Source: Petrolisthes cinctipes (Eukaryota > Arthropoda > Malacostraca > Decapoda > Porcellanidae). Taken from it: DNA of 64,000 nucleotides. Shown here in pieces: positions 1 through 11,700 of this stretch (position 1 is its first letter; each line of letters begins with the position of its first letter). Position numbers and translations under genes: made by a program. The stretch is taken from positions 139,001 to 203,000 of the forward strand of contig JAWQEG010001547.1 in assembly GCA_033782935.1 (NCBI GenBank), in the 5' to 3' direction. A model generated the notes under the pieces. The model did no database searches. It saw nothing but the letters and a program-made list of their open reading frames with translations, and was not told the DNA's origin.

Positions 1-310
1 TATTTAGTTTTTTACATGTGAACTGCCTGCTGAGCCTGGCTACACGTGACATGACATAAGGTGAGTGCAGTACAGTGTATGAGGAACGGTCAGTGGATGG
101 CGGCCTGGAATATTTAGTTATTTACACGTGAACTGGCTGCCGTGCCTGGGCCAGGAATATTTAGTTATTTACACGTGAACTTCCTGCCGTGCCTGGGCCT
201 GGAATATTTAGTTATTTACACGTGAACTGCCTGCCGTGCCTGGCTACACGTGACGTGCCCCAAAGGGAGTGCAGTACAGTGTGTGAGGACCGGTCGGTGG
301 ATGGCGGCCT
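1..310 (+). repeat. Partial HOR block, copy of 1270-1579
   Basis: Bases 1-310 match 1270-1579 at an offset of 1269 bp (10x110 + 3x47 + 28), including a paired set of short units (GGGCCAGG type then GGGCCTGG type). Homology breaks near 310, where this copy continues into a 138-bp unit and the later copy continues into a normal monomer. A unique change in this copy (ATAAGGTGAG near 56-65) interrupts the usual ACAGTGAG. Confidence 0.8.
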
Positions 311-448
311 GGAATATTCAATTATTTACACATGAACTGCCTGCTTTGCCTGGCTACACGTGAATTGCCTGCCTTGCCTGGCTACACGTGACAAGCCACA
401 CAGTGAGTGTACTACAGTGTGTGAGGACCGGTCAGTTGATGGCGGCCC
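311..448 (+). repeat. 138-bp monomer, AATTGCC subtype
   Basis: This unit carries a 28-bp internal duplication between the two TACACGTGA motifs, so the motif spacing occurs twice. The duplicated part reads GTGAATTGCCTGCC and is followed by GACAAGCC. The same subtype starts at 4816, 9662, 14618 and 44902. Related units at 53034 and 54570 have CTGCGTT in the duplicated part. The shared derived changes indicate one origin followed by copying. Confidence 0.9.
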
Positions 449-605
449 GGAATATTTAGTTATTTACATGTGAACTGCCTGCTGTGCCTGGCTACACGTG
501 ACGCGCCACACAGTGAGTGCAGTACAGTGTGTGAGGACCGGTCAGTGGATGGCGGCCTGGAATATTTAGTTATTTACACGTGAACTGGCTGCCGTGCCTG
601 GGCCT

Positions 606-1985
606 GGAATATTTAGTTATTTACACGTAAACTGCCTGCTGTGCCTGGCTACACGTGACGTGCCACATAGTGAGTGCAGTACAGTGTGTGAGGAACGGTC
701 AGTAGATGGCGGCCTGGAATATATAGTTATTTACAAGTGAACTGCCTGCCGTGCCTGGCTACACGTGACGTTCAACACAGTGAGTGCAGTACAGTGTGTG
801 AGGACCGGTCAGTGGATGGCGACCTGGAATATTTCGTTATTTACACGTGAACTGCCTGCCGTGCCTGGCTACACGTGACATGCCACACAGTGAGTGCAGT
901 GCAGTGTGTGAGGACTGGTCAGTGGATGACGGCCTGGAATATTTAGTTATTTACACGTGAACTGCCTGCCGTGCCTGGCTACACGTGACGTGCCCCAAAG
1001 TGAGTGCACTACAGTGTGTGAGGACTGGTCAGTGTATGGCGGCCTAGAATATTTAGTTATTTACACATAAACTGTCTGCCGTGCCTGGCTACACGTGACG
1101 AGCCAGATAGTGAGAACAGTACAGTGTGTGATGACCGATCAGTGGATGGCGGCCTGGAATATTTAGTTATTTACACATGAACTGCCTGCCGTGCCTGACT
1201 ACACGTGACGTGCCACACAGTGAGTGCAGTACAGTGTGTGAGGACCGGTCAGTGAATTGCGGCCTGGAATATTTAGTTTTTTACATGTGAACTGCCTGCC
1301 GAGCCTGGCTACACGTGACATGACATACAGTGAGTGCAGTACAGTGTATGAGGAACGGTCAGTGGATGGCGGCCTGGAATATTTAGTTATTTACACGTGA
1401 ACTGGCTGCCGTGCCTGGGCCAGGAATATTTAGTTATTTACACATGAACTTCCTGCCGTGCCTGGTCCTGGAATATTTAGTTATTTACACGTGAACTGCC
1501 TGCCGTGCCTGGCTACACGTGACGTGCCCCAAAGTGAGTGCAGTACAGTGTGTTAAGACCGGTCGGTGGATGGCGGCCTGGAATATTTAGTTATTTACAC
1601 GTGAACTGCCTGTCGTGCCTGGCTACACGTGACGTGCCACACAGTGAGTGCAGTTTGGTGTGTGAGGACCGGTCAGCGAATGGCGGCCTGGAATATTTAG
1701 TTATTTACACATAAACTGCCTGCCGTGCCTGGCTACACGTGACGTGACACACAGTGAGTGCAGTACAGTGTGTGAGGACCGATCGGTGGATGGCGGCATG
1801 GAATATTTAATTATTTACACATGAACTGCCTGCCGTGCCTGGCTACACGTGACGTTCCACACAGTGAGTGCAGTACAGTGTGTGATGACCGATCAGTGGA
1901 TGGCGGCCTGGAATATTTAGTTATTTATATGTGAACTGCCTGCCGTGCCTGGCTACACGTGACGTGCCACACAGTGAGTGCAGTA
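606..1985 (+). repeat. HOR block, left copy (pairs with 2648-3917)
   Basis: Matches 2648-3917 at an offset of 2042 bp up to about 740 and 1932 bp after about 850. The difference is one extra monomer here (about 741-850, with GTTCAACAC). Shared derived states include TACAAGTGA, AGTGTATGG with CCTAGAAT, GAGAACAG, and TTTTTTACATG. The 1932-bp offset equals 15x110 + 6x47. Homology is lost near 1985, where this copy switches to the TGTAAGAAA monomer type. Confidence 0.85.
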
Positions 1986-2647
1986 CAGTGTGTAAGAAAT
2001 GGTCAGTGAATGGCGGCGTGGAATATTTAGTTATTTACATGTGAACTGCCTGCCGAGCCTGGCTACACGTGACGTGACACACAGTGAGTGCAGTACAGTG
2101 TGTGAGGACCGGTCAGTGAATGGCGGCCTGGAATATTTAGTTTTTTACATGTGAACTGCCTGCCGAGCCTGGCTACACGTGACATAACATACAGTGAGTG
2201 CAGTACAGTGTATGAGGAACGGTCAGTGGATGGCGGCCTGGAATATTTAGTTATTTACACGTGAACTGGCTGCCGTGCCTGGGCCAGGAATATTTAGTTA
2301 TTTACACGTGAACTGGCTGCCGTGCCTGGGCCAGGAATATTTAGTTATTTACACGTGAACTTCCTGCCGTGCCTGGGCCTGGAATATTTAGTTATTTACA
2401 CGTGAACTGCCTGCCGTGACTGGCTACACGTGACGTGCCCCAAAGTGAGTGCAGTACAGTGTGTGAGGACCGGTCGGTGGATGGCAGCCTGGAATATTTA
2501 GTTATTTACACGTGAACTGCCTGCCGTGCCTGGCTACACGTGACGTGCCACACAGTGAGTGCAGTTTGGTGTGTGAGGACCGGTCAGCGAATGGCGGCCT
2601 GGAATATTTTGTTATTTACACATAAACTGCCTGCCGTGCCTGGGCCT

Positions 2648-3917
2648 GGAATATTTAGTTATTTACACGTAAACTGCCTGCTGTGCCTGGCTACACGTGA
2701 CGTGCCACATAGTGAGTGCAGTACAGTGTGTGAGGAACGGTCAGTAGATGGCGGCCTGGAATATATAGTTATTTACAAGTGAACTGCCTGCCGTGCCTGG
2801 CTACACGTGACATGCCACACAGTGAGTGCAGTACAGTGTGTGAGGACTGGTCAGTGGAAGACGGCCTGGAATATTTAGTTATTTACACGTGAACTGCCTG
2901 CCGTGCCTGGCTACACGTGACGTGCCCAAAAGTGAGTGCACTACAGTGTGTGAGGACTGGTCAGTGTATGGCGGCCTAGAATATTTAGTTATTTACACAT
3001 AAACTGTCTGCCGTGCCTGGCTACACGTGACGAGCCAGATAGTGAGAACAGTACAGTGTGTGATGACCGATCAGTGGATGGCGGCCTGGAATATTTAGTT
3101 ATTTACACGTGAACTGCCTACCGTGCCTGACTACACGTGACGTGCCACACAGTGAGTGCAGTACAGTGTGTGAGGACCGGTCAGTGAATTGCGGCCTGGA
3201 ATATTTAGTTTTTTACATGTGAACTGCCTGCCGAGCCTGGCTACACTTGACATGACATACAGTGAGTGCAGTACAGTGTATGAGGAACGGTCAGTGGATG
3301 GCGGCCTGGAATATTTAGTTATTTACACGTGAACTGGCTGCCGTGCCTGGGCCAGGAATATTTAGTTATTTACACGTGAACTTCCTGCCGTGCCTGGGCC
3401 TGGAATATTTAGTTATTTACACGTGAACTGCCTGCCGTGCCTGGCTACACGTGACGTGCCCCAAAGTGAGTGCAGTACAGTGTGTTAAGACCGGTCGGTG
3501 GATGGCGGCCTGGAATATTTAGTTATTTACACGTGAACTGCCTGTCGTGCCTGGCTACACGTGACGTGCCACACAGTGAGTGCAGTTTGGTGTGTGAGGA
3601 CCGGTCAGCGAATGGCGGCCTGGAATATTTAGTTATTTACACATAAACTGCCTGCCGTGCCTGGCTACACGTGACGTGACACACAGTGAGTGCAGTACAG
3701 TGTGTGAGGACCGATCGGTGGATGGCGGCATGGAATATTTAATTATTTACACATGAACTGCCTGCCGTGCCTGGCTACACGTGACGTTCCACACAGTGAG
3801 TGCAGTACAGTGTGTGATGACCGATCAGTGGATGGCGGCCTGGAATATTTAGTTATTTATATGTGAACTGCCTGCCGTGCCTGGCTACACGTGACGTGCC
3901 ACACAGTGAGTGCAGTA
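2648..3917 (+). repeat. HOR block, right copy (pairs with 606-1985)
   Basis: Second copy of the block at 606-1985, lacking the monomer at about 741-850. It differs from the left copy by few substitutions, for example GGAAGACGG where the left has GGATGACGG. Between the copies, 1986-2640 instead resembles about 4143-4750, with one extra GGGCCAGG short unit near 2283-2330. Confidence 0.85.
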
Positions 3918-6900
3918 CAGTGTGTGAGGAACGATCAGTGGATGGCGGCCTGGAATATTTAGTTATTTACACGTGAACTGCCTGCCATGCCTGGCTACAC
4001 GTGACGTGCCACACAGTGAGTGCAGGACAGTGTGTGAGGACCGGTCAGTGGATGGCGGTCCGGAATATTTAGTTATTTACACGTGAAATGCCTGCTGTGC
4101 CTGGCTACACGTGACGTGCCACACAGTGAGTGCAGTACAGTGTGTAAGAAACGGTCAGTGAATGGCGGCGTGGAATATTTAGTTATTTACATGTGAACTG
4201 CCTGCCGAGCCTGGCTACACGTGACGTGACACACAGTGAGTGCAGTACAGTGTGTGAGGACCGGTCAGTGAATGGCGGCCTGGAATATTTAGTTTTTTAC
4301 ATGTGAACTGCCTGCCGAGCCTGGCTACACGTGACATAACATACAGTGAGTGCAGTACAGTGTATGAGGAACGGTCAGTGGATGGCGGCCTGGAATATTT
4401 AGTTATTTACACGTGAACTGGCTGCCGTGCCTGGGCCAGGAATATTTAGTTATTTACACGTGAACTTCCTGCCGTGCCTGGGCCTGGAATATTTAGTTAT
4501 TTACACGTGAACTGCCTGCCGTGCCTGGCTACACGTGACGTGCCCCAAAGTGAGTGCAGTACAGCGTGTGAGGACTGGTCGGTGGATGGCAGCCTGGAAT
4601 ATTTAGTTATTTACACGTGAACTGCCTGCCGTGCCTGGCTACACGTGACGTGCCACACAGTGAGTGCAGTTTGGTGTGTGAGGACCGGTCAGCGAATGGC
4701 GGCCTGGAATATTTAGTTATTTACACATAAACTGCCTGCCGTGCCTGGCTACACGTGACGTGACACACAGTGAGTGCAGTACAGTATGTGAGGACCGATC
4801 GGTGGATTGCGGCCTGGAATATTTAATTATTTACACATGAACTGCCTGCTTTGCCTGGCTACACGTGAATTGCCTGCCTTGCCTGGCTACACGTGACAAG
4901 CCACACAGTGAGTGCACTACAGTGTGTGAGGACCGGTTAGTAGATGGCGGCCTGGAATATTTAGTTATTTACACGTGAACTGCCTGCCGTGCCTGGCTAC
5001 ACGTGACGTGCCACACAGTGAGTGCAGTTTCGTGTGTGTGGACCGGTCAGCGAATGGCGGCCTGGAATATTTAGTTATTTACACATAAACTGCCTGCCGT
5101 GCCTGGCTACACGTGACGTGACACACAGTGAGTGCAGTACAGTGTGTGAGGACCGATCGGTGGATGGCGGCCTGGAATATTTAATTATTTACACATGAAC
5201 TGCCTGCCGGTCCTGGCTACACGTGACGTTCCACACAGTGAGTGCAGTACAGTGTGTGAGGAACGATCAGTGGAAGGCGGCCTGGAATATTTAGTTATTT
5301 ACACGTGAACTGCCTGCCATGCTTGGCTACACGTGACGTGCCACACAGTGAGTGCAGGACAGTGTGTGAGGACCGGTCAGTGGATGGCGGCCCGGAATAT
5401 TTAGTTATTTACACGTGAACTGCCTGCTGTGCCCGGCTACACGTGACGTGCCACACAGTGAGTGCAGTACAGTGTGTAAGGAACGGTCAGTGAATGGCGG
5501 CCTGGAATATTTAGTTATTTACATGTGAACTGCCTGCCGAGCCTGGCTACACGTGACGTGACACACAGTGAGTGCAGTAAAGTGTGTGAGGAATGGTCTG
5601 TGGATGGCGCCCTGGAATATTTAGTTATTTACACGTGAACTGCCTGCCGTGCCTGGCTACACAAGATGTGCCACACAGTGAGTGCAGTACAGTGTGTGAG
5701 GACCGGTCAGTGGATGGTGGCCTGGAATATTTAGTTATTTACACGTGAACTGCCTGCCGTGCCTGGCTACACGTGACATGCCACACAGTGAGTGCGGTAC
5801 AGTATGTGAGGACTGGTCAGTGGATGGCAGCCTGGAATATTTAGTTATTTACACGTGAACTGCCTGCCGTGCCTGGCTACACGTGACGTGACACACAGTG
5901 AGTGCACTACAGTGTGTGAGGACCGGTCAGTGGATGGCGGCCCGGAATATTTATTTATTTACACGTGAACTGCCTGCTGTGCCTGGCTACACGTGACGTG
6001 CCACATAGTGAGTGCAGTACAGTGTGTGAGGACCGGTCAGTGGATGGCGGCCCGGAATATTTAGTTATTTACACGTGAACTGCCTGCCGTGCCTGGCTAC
6101 ACGTGGCGTGCCACACAGTGAGTGCAGTACAGTGTGTGAGGACCGGTCAGTATATGGCGGCCTGGAATATTTAGTTATTTACACATGAACTGTCTGCCTT
6201 GCCTGGCTACACATGACATGCCACACAGTGAGTGCAGTACAGTGTGTGAGGACCGGTCAGTGAATGGTGGCCTGGAATATTTAGTAATTTACACGTGAAC
6301 TGGCTGCCGTGCCTGGGCCTGAAATATTTAGTTATTTACACGTGAACTGCCTGCTGTGCCTGGCTACACGTGACGTGCTACATAGTGAGTGCAGTACAGT
6401 GTGTGAGGACCGGTCAGTGGATGGCGGCCTGGAATATTTAGTTATTTACACGTGAACTGCCTGCCGTGCCTGGCTACACGTGACGTGCCACACAGTGAGT
6501 GCAGTACAGTGTGTGAGGACCGGTCAATGGATGGCGGCCCGGAATATTTAGTTATTTACACGTGAACTGCCTGCCGTGCCTGGCTACACGTGACGTGCCA
6601 CACAGTGAGTGCAGTGCAGTGTGTGAGGACCTGTCAGTGAATTGAGGCCTGGAATATTTAGTTATTTACACATGAACTGGCTGCCGAGCCTGGCTACACG
6701 TGACGTGACACACAGTGAGTGCAGTACAGTGTGTGAGGAACGGTCAGTGGATGGTGCCCTGGAATATTTAGTTATTTACACGTGAACTGCCTGCCGTGCC
6801 TGGCTACACGTGACGTGCCACACAGTGAGTGCAGTACAGTGTGTGAGGACCGGTCAGTGGATGGCGGTCTGGAATATTTAGTTATTTACACGTGAACTGG

Positions 6901-7137
6901 CTGCCGTGCCTGGGCCTGGAATATTTAGTTATTTACACGTGAACTGCCTGCCGTGCCTGGCTACACGTGACGTGCCACACAGTAAGTGCAGTACAATGTG
7001 TGAGGACCGGTCAGTGGATGGCGGCCTGGAATATTTAGTTATTTACACGTGAACTGCCTGCCGTGCCTGGCTACACGTGACGTGCCACAAAGTGAGTGCA
7101 GTACAGTGTGTGAGGACGGGTCAGTGGATGGCGGCCT

Positions 7138-7245
7138 GGAATATTTAGTTATTTACACGTGAACTGCCTGCCGTGCCTGGCTACACGTGACGTACCACAC
7201 AGTGTGCAGTTTCGTGTGTGAGGACCGGTCAGCGAATGGCAGCCT
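7138..7245 (+). repeat. 108-bp monomer (CAGTGTGCAG subtype)
   Basis: This unit lost AG from the usual CAGTGAGTGCAG and has TTTCGTG in place of TACAGTG. It always sits directly before the AAACGTTAAT 138-bp unit, so the pair travels together: the 138-bp partners start at 7246, 12202, 17158, 19839, 21499, 23474, 25558, 29150, 31548, 33836, 37207, 38474 and 40933. The -2 appears in every HOR length that contains the pair. A CAGTTTGCAG version lies near 39160 and 41620. Confidence 0.9.
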
Positions 7246-7383
7246 AGAATATTTAGTTATTTACACATGAACTGCCTGCCTTGCCTGGCTAAACGTTAAT
7301 TACCTGCCTTGCCTGGCTACACGTGACATGACATACAGTGAGTGCAGTACAGTGTATGACGAACGGTCAGTGGATGGCGCCCT
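7246..7383 (+). repeat. 138-bp monomer, AAACGTTAAT subtype
   Basis: Second subtype of the 28-bp duplicated unit. The middle CACGTG is mutated to AACGTT, and the duplicated part reads TAATTACCTGCC (TAATTGCCTGCC from 37207 onward). Thirteen copies start at 7246, 12202, 17158, 19839, 21499, 23474, 25558, 29150, 31548, 33836, 37207, 38474 and 40933. They make a clean landmark for measuring HOR periods and are used so in the entries below. Confidence 0.92.
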
Positions 7384-8687
7384 GGAATATTTAGTTATTT
7401 ACATGTGAACTGCCTGCCGTGCCTGGCTACACGTGACGTGCCACACAGTGAGTGCACTACAGTGTGTGAGGACCGGTCAGTGGATGGCGGCCTGGAATAT
7501 TTAGTTATTTACACGTGAACTGGCTGCCGTGCCTGGGCCTGGAATATTTAGTTATTTACACGTGAACTGCCTGCCGTGCCTGGCTACACGTGACGTGCCA
7601 CACAGTAAGTGCAGTACAGTGTGTAAAGAACGGTCAGTGAATGGCGGCCTGAAATATTTAGTTATTTACATGTGAACTGCCTGCCGAGCCTGGCTACACG
7701 TGACGTGACACACAGTGAGTGCAGTACAGTGCGTGAGGAATGGTCAGTGGATGACGCCCTGGAATATTTAGTTATTTACACGTGAACTGCCTGCCGTGCC
7801 TGGCTACACGTGACGTGCCACACAGTGAGTGCAGTACAGTGTGTGAGGACCGGTCAGTGAATGGCGGCCTGAAATATTTAGTTATTTACACGTGAACTGG
7901 CTGCCGTGCCTGGGCCTGGAATATTTAGTTATTTACACGTGAACTGCCTGCCGTGCCTGGCTACACGTGACGTGCCACAAAGTGAGTGCAGTACAGTGTG
8001 TGAGGACCGGTCAGTGGATGGCGGCCTGGAATATTTAGTTATTTACACGTGAACTGCCTGCCGTGCCTGGCTACACGTGACATGCCACACAGTGAGTGCA
8101 ATACAGTGTGTGAGGACTGGTCAGTGGATGGCGGCCTGGAATATTTAGTTATTTACGCGTGAACTGCCTGCCGTGGCTTGCTACACGTGACGTGCCACAA
8201 AGTGAGTGCAGTACAGTGTGTGAGGACCGGTCAGTGGATTGCATCCTGGAATATTTAGTTATTTACACGTGAACTGCCTGCCGTGCCTGGCTACACGTGA
8301 CATGCCACACAGTGAGTGCGGTACAGTGTGTGAGGACTGGTCAGTGGATGGCAGCCTGGAATATTTAGTTATTTACACGTGAACTGCCTGCCGTGCCTGG
8401 CTACACGTGACGTGACACACAGTGAGTGCACTACAGTGTGTGAGGACCGGTCAGTGGATGGCGGCCCGGAATATTTAGTTATTTACACGTGAACTGCCTG
8501 CTGTGCCTGGCTACACGTGACGTGCCACATAGTGAGTGCAGTACAGTGTGTGAGGACCGGTCAGTGGATGGCGGCCCGGAATATTTAGTTATTTACACGT
8601 GAACTGCCTGCCGTGCCTGGCTACACGTGACGTGCCACACAGTGAGTGCAGTACAGTGTGTGAGGACCGATCGGTGGATGGCTTCCT

Positions 8688-8797
8688 GGAATATTTAATT
8701 ATTTACACATGAACTGCCTGCTTTGCCTGGCTACACGTGAATTGCCACACAGTGAGTGCAGTACAGTGTGTGAGGAACGATCAGTGGATGGCGGCCT
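8688..8797 (+). repeat. HOR junction monomer (copy 1/2)
   Basis: This 110-bp unit spans the boundary of copies 1 and 2. Its first half (ATTTAATTATT, GCTTTGCC, GTGAATTGCC) looks like the start of the AATTGCC-type 138-bp unit; its second half (ACACAGTGAG, GAACGATCAG) belongs to the next monomer type. It follows a private GGCTTCCTGG end of the previous unit. It looks like a recombination junction. The same hybrid occurs at 13644-13753. Confidence 0.75.
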
Positions 8798-11700
8798 GGA
8801 ATATTTAGTTATTTACACGTGAACTGCCTGCCATGCCTGGCTACACGTGACGTGCCACACAGTGAGTGCAGGACAGTGTGTGAGGACCGGTCAGTGGATG
8901 GCGGTCCGGAATATTTAGTTATTTACACGTGAAATGCCTGCTGTGCCTGGCTACACGTGACGTGCCACACAGTGAGTGCAGTACAGTGTGTAAGAAACGG
9001 TCAGTGAATGGCGGCGTGGAATATTTAGTTATTTACATGTGAACTGCCTGCCGAGCCTGGCTACACGTGACGTGACACACAGTGAGTGCAGTACAGTGTG
9101 TGAGGACCGGTCAGTGAATGGCGGCCTGGAATATTTAGTTTTTTACATGTGAACTGCCTGCCGAGCCTGGCTACACGTGACATAACATACAGTGAGTGCA
9201 GTACAGTGTATGAGGAACGGTCAGTGGATGGCGGCCTGGAATATTTAGTTATTTACACGTGAACTGGCTGCCGTGCCTGGGCCAGGAATATTTAGTTATT
9301 TACACGTGAACTTCCTGCCGTGCCTGGGCCTGGAATATTTAGTTATTTACACGTGAACTGCCTGCCGTGCCTGGCTACACGTGACGTGCCCCAAAGTGAG
9401 TGCAGTACAGCGTGTGAGGACTGGTCGGTGGATGGCAGCCTGGAATATTTAGTTATTTACACGTGAACTGCCTGCCGTGCCTGGCTACACGTGACGTGCC
9501 ACACAGTGAGTGCAGTTTGGTGTGTGAGGACCGGTCAGCGAATGGCGGCCTGGAATATTTAGTTATTTACACATAAACTGCCTGCCGTGCCTGGCTACAC
9601 GTGACGTGACACACAGTGAGTGCAGTACAGTGTGTGAGGACCGATCGGTGGATGGCGGCCTGGAATATTTAATTATTTACACATGAACTGCCTGCTTTGC
9701 CTGGCTACACGTGAATTGCCTGCCTTGCCTGGCTACACGTGACAAGCCACACAGTGAGTGCACTACAGTGTGTGAGGACCGGTTAGTAGATGGCGGCCTG
9801 GAATATTTAGTTATTTACACGTGAACTGCCTGCCGTGCCTGGCTACACGTGACGTGCCACACAGTGAGTGCAGTTTCGTGTGTGTGGACCGGTCAGCGAA
9901 TGGCGGCCTGGAATATTTAGTTATTTACACATAAACTGCCTGCCGTGCCTGGCTACACGTGACGTGACACACAGTGAGTGCAGTACAGTGTGTGAGGACC
10001 GATCGGTGGATGGCGGCCTGGAATATTTAATTATTTACACATGAACTGCCTGCCGGTCCTGGCTACACGTGACGTTCCACACAGTGAGTGCAGTACAGTG
10101 TGTGAGGAACGATCAGTGGAAGGCGGCCTGGAATATTTAGTTATTTACACGTGAACTGCCTGCCATGCTTGGCTACACGTGACGTGCCACACAGTGAGTG
10201 CAGGACAGTGTGTGAGGACCGGTCAGTGGATGGCGGCCCGGAATATTTAGTTATTTACACGTGAACTGCCTGCTGTGCCCGGCTACACGTGACGTGCCAC
10301 ACAGTGAGTGCAGTACAGTGTGTAAGGAACGGTCAGTGAATGGCGGCCTGGAATATTTAGTTATTTACATGTGAACTGCCTGCCGAGCCTGGCTACACGT
10401 GACGTGACACACAGTGAGTGCAGTAAAGTGTGTGAGGAATGGTCTGTGGATGGCGCCCTGGAATATTTAGTTATTTACACGTGAACTGCCTGCCGTGCCT
10501 GGCTACACAAGATGTGCCACACAGTGAGTGCAGTACAGTGTGTGAGGACCGGTCAGTGGATGGTGGCCTGGAATATTTAGTTATTTACACGTGAACTGCC
10601 TGCCGTGGCTTGCTACACGTGACGTGCCACAAAGTGAGTGCAGTACAGTGTGTGAGGACCGGTCAGTGGATTGCAACCTGGAATATTTAGTTATTTACAC
10701 GTGAACTGCCTGCCGTGCCTGGCTACACGTGACATGCCACACAGTGAGTGCGGTACAGTATGTGAGGACTGGTCAGTGGATGGCAGCCTGGAATATTTAG
10801 TTATTTACACGTGAACTGCCTGCCGTGCCTGGCTACACGTGACGTGACACACAGTGAGTGCACTACAGTGTGTGAGGACCGGTCAGTGGATGGCGGCCCG
10901 GAATATTTATTTATTTACACGTGAACTGCCTGCTGTGCCTGGCTACACGTGACATGCCACATAGTGAGTGCAGTACAGTGTGTGAGGACCGGTCAGTGGA
11001 TGGCGGCCCGGAATATTTAGTTATTTACACGTGAACTGCCTGCCGTGCCTGGCTACACGTGACGTGCCACACAGTGAGTGCAGTACAGTGTGTGAGGACC
11101 GGTCAGTATATGGCGGCCTGGAATATTTAGTTATTTACACATGAACTGTCTGCCTTGCCTGGCTACACATGACATGCCACACAGTGAGTGCAGTACAGTG
11201 TGTGAGGACCGGTCAGTGAATGGTGGCCTGGAATATTTAGTAATTTACACGTGAACTGGCTGCCGTGCCTGGGCCTGAAATATTTAGTTATTTACACGTG
11301 AACTGCCTGCTGTGCCTGGCTACACGTGACGTGCTACATAGTGAGTGCAGTACAGTGTGTGAGGACCGGTCAGTGGATGGCGGCCTGGAATATTTAGTTA
11401 TTTACACGTGAACTGCCTGCCGTGCCTGGCTACACGTGACGTGCCACACAGTGAGTGCAGTACAGTGTGTGAGGACCGGTCAATGGATGGCGGCCCGGAA
11501 TATTTAGTTATTTACACGTGAACTGCCTGCCGTGCCTGGCTACACGTGACGTGCCACACAGTGAGTGCAGTGCAGTGTGTGAGGACCTGTCAGTGAATTG
11601 AGGCCTGGAATATTTAGTTATTTACACATGAACTGGCTGCCGAGCCTGGCTACACGTGACGTGACACACAGTGAGTGCAGTACAGTGTGTGAGGAACGGT

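Larger units (their letters stand above)
3898..8743 (+). repeat. 4.9-kb HOR, copy 1 (4846 bp)
   Basis: First of three nearly identical long units. Offset to copy 2 is 4846 bp, measured at GAACGATCAG (3931 to 8777) and at CCGGTCCTGG (5207 to 10053). The length equals 41x110 + 6x47 + 2x28 - 2, i.e. 47 units, one fewer than copy 2. By eye it differs from copy 2 at few positions, for example AGTATGTG and GGATTGCGG near 4785-4811. The left boundary lies in the GCCACACAGTG stretch of a monomer, so the exact breakpoint is blurred by homology. Confidence 0.9.

Noticed and set aside
2540..2782. Open frames of 60-85 codons on the plus strand (also at 21782, 26218, 34496, 35107, 39338, 39904, 41797, 42551, 43352, 60207)
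   Set aside because: They are read-through of the satellite in rotating frames. Most end at the same monomer TGA, their length tracks local indels or short units, and the 26218 and 34496 frames are identical only because the DNA block is duplicated. No domain, signal or gene context is present.
7138..7245. CENP-B box in the TTTCGTGTGTGAGG stretch
   Set aside because: The TTCG start matches, but the required A and CGGG positions of the box (TTCGNNNNANNCGGG) do not. No copy with a full match was seen.
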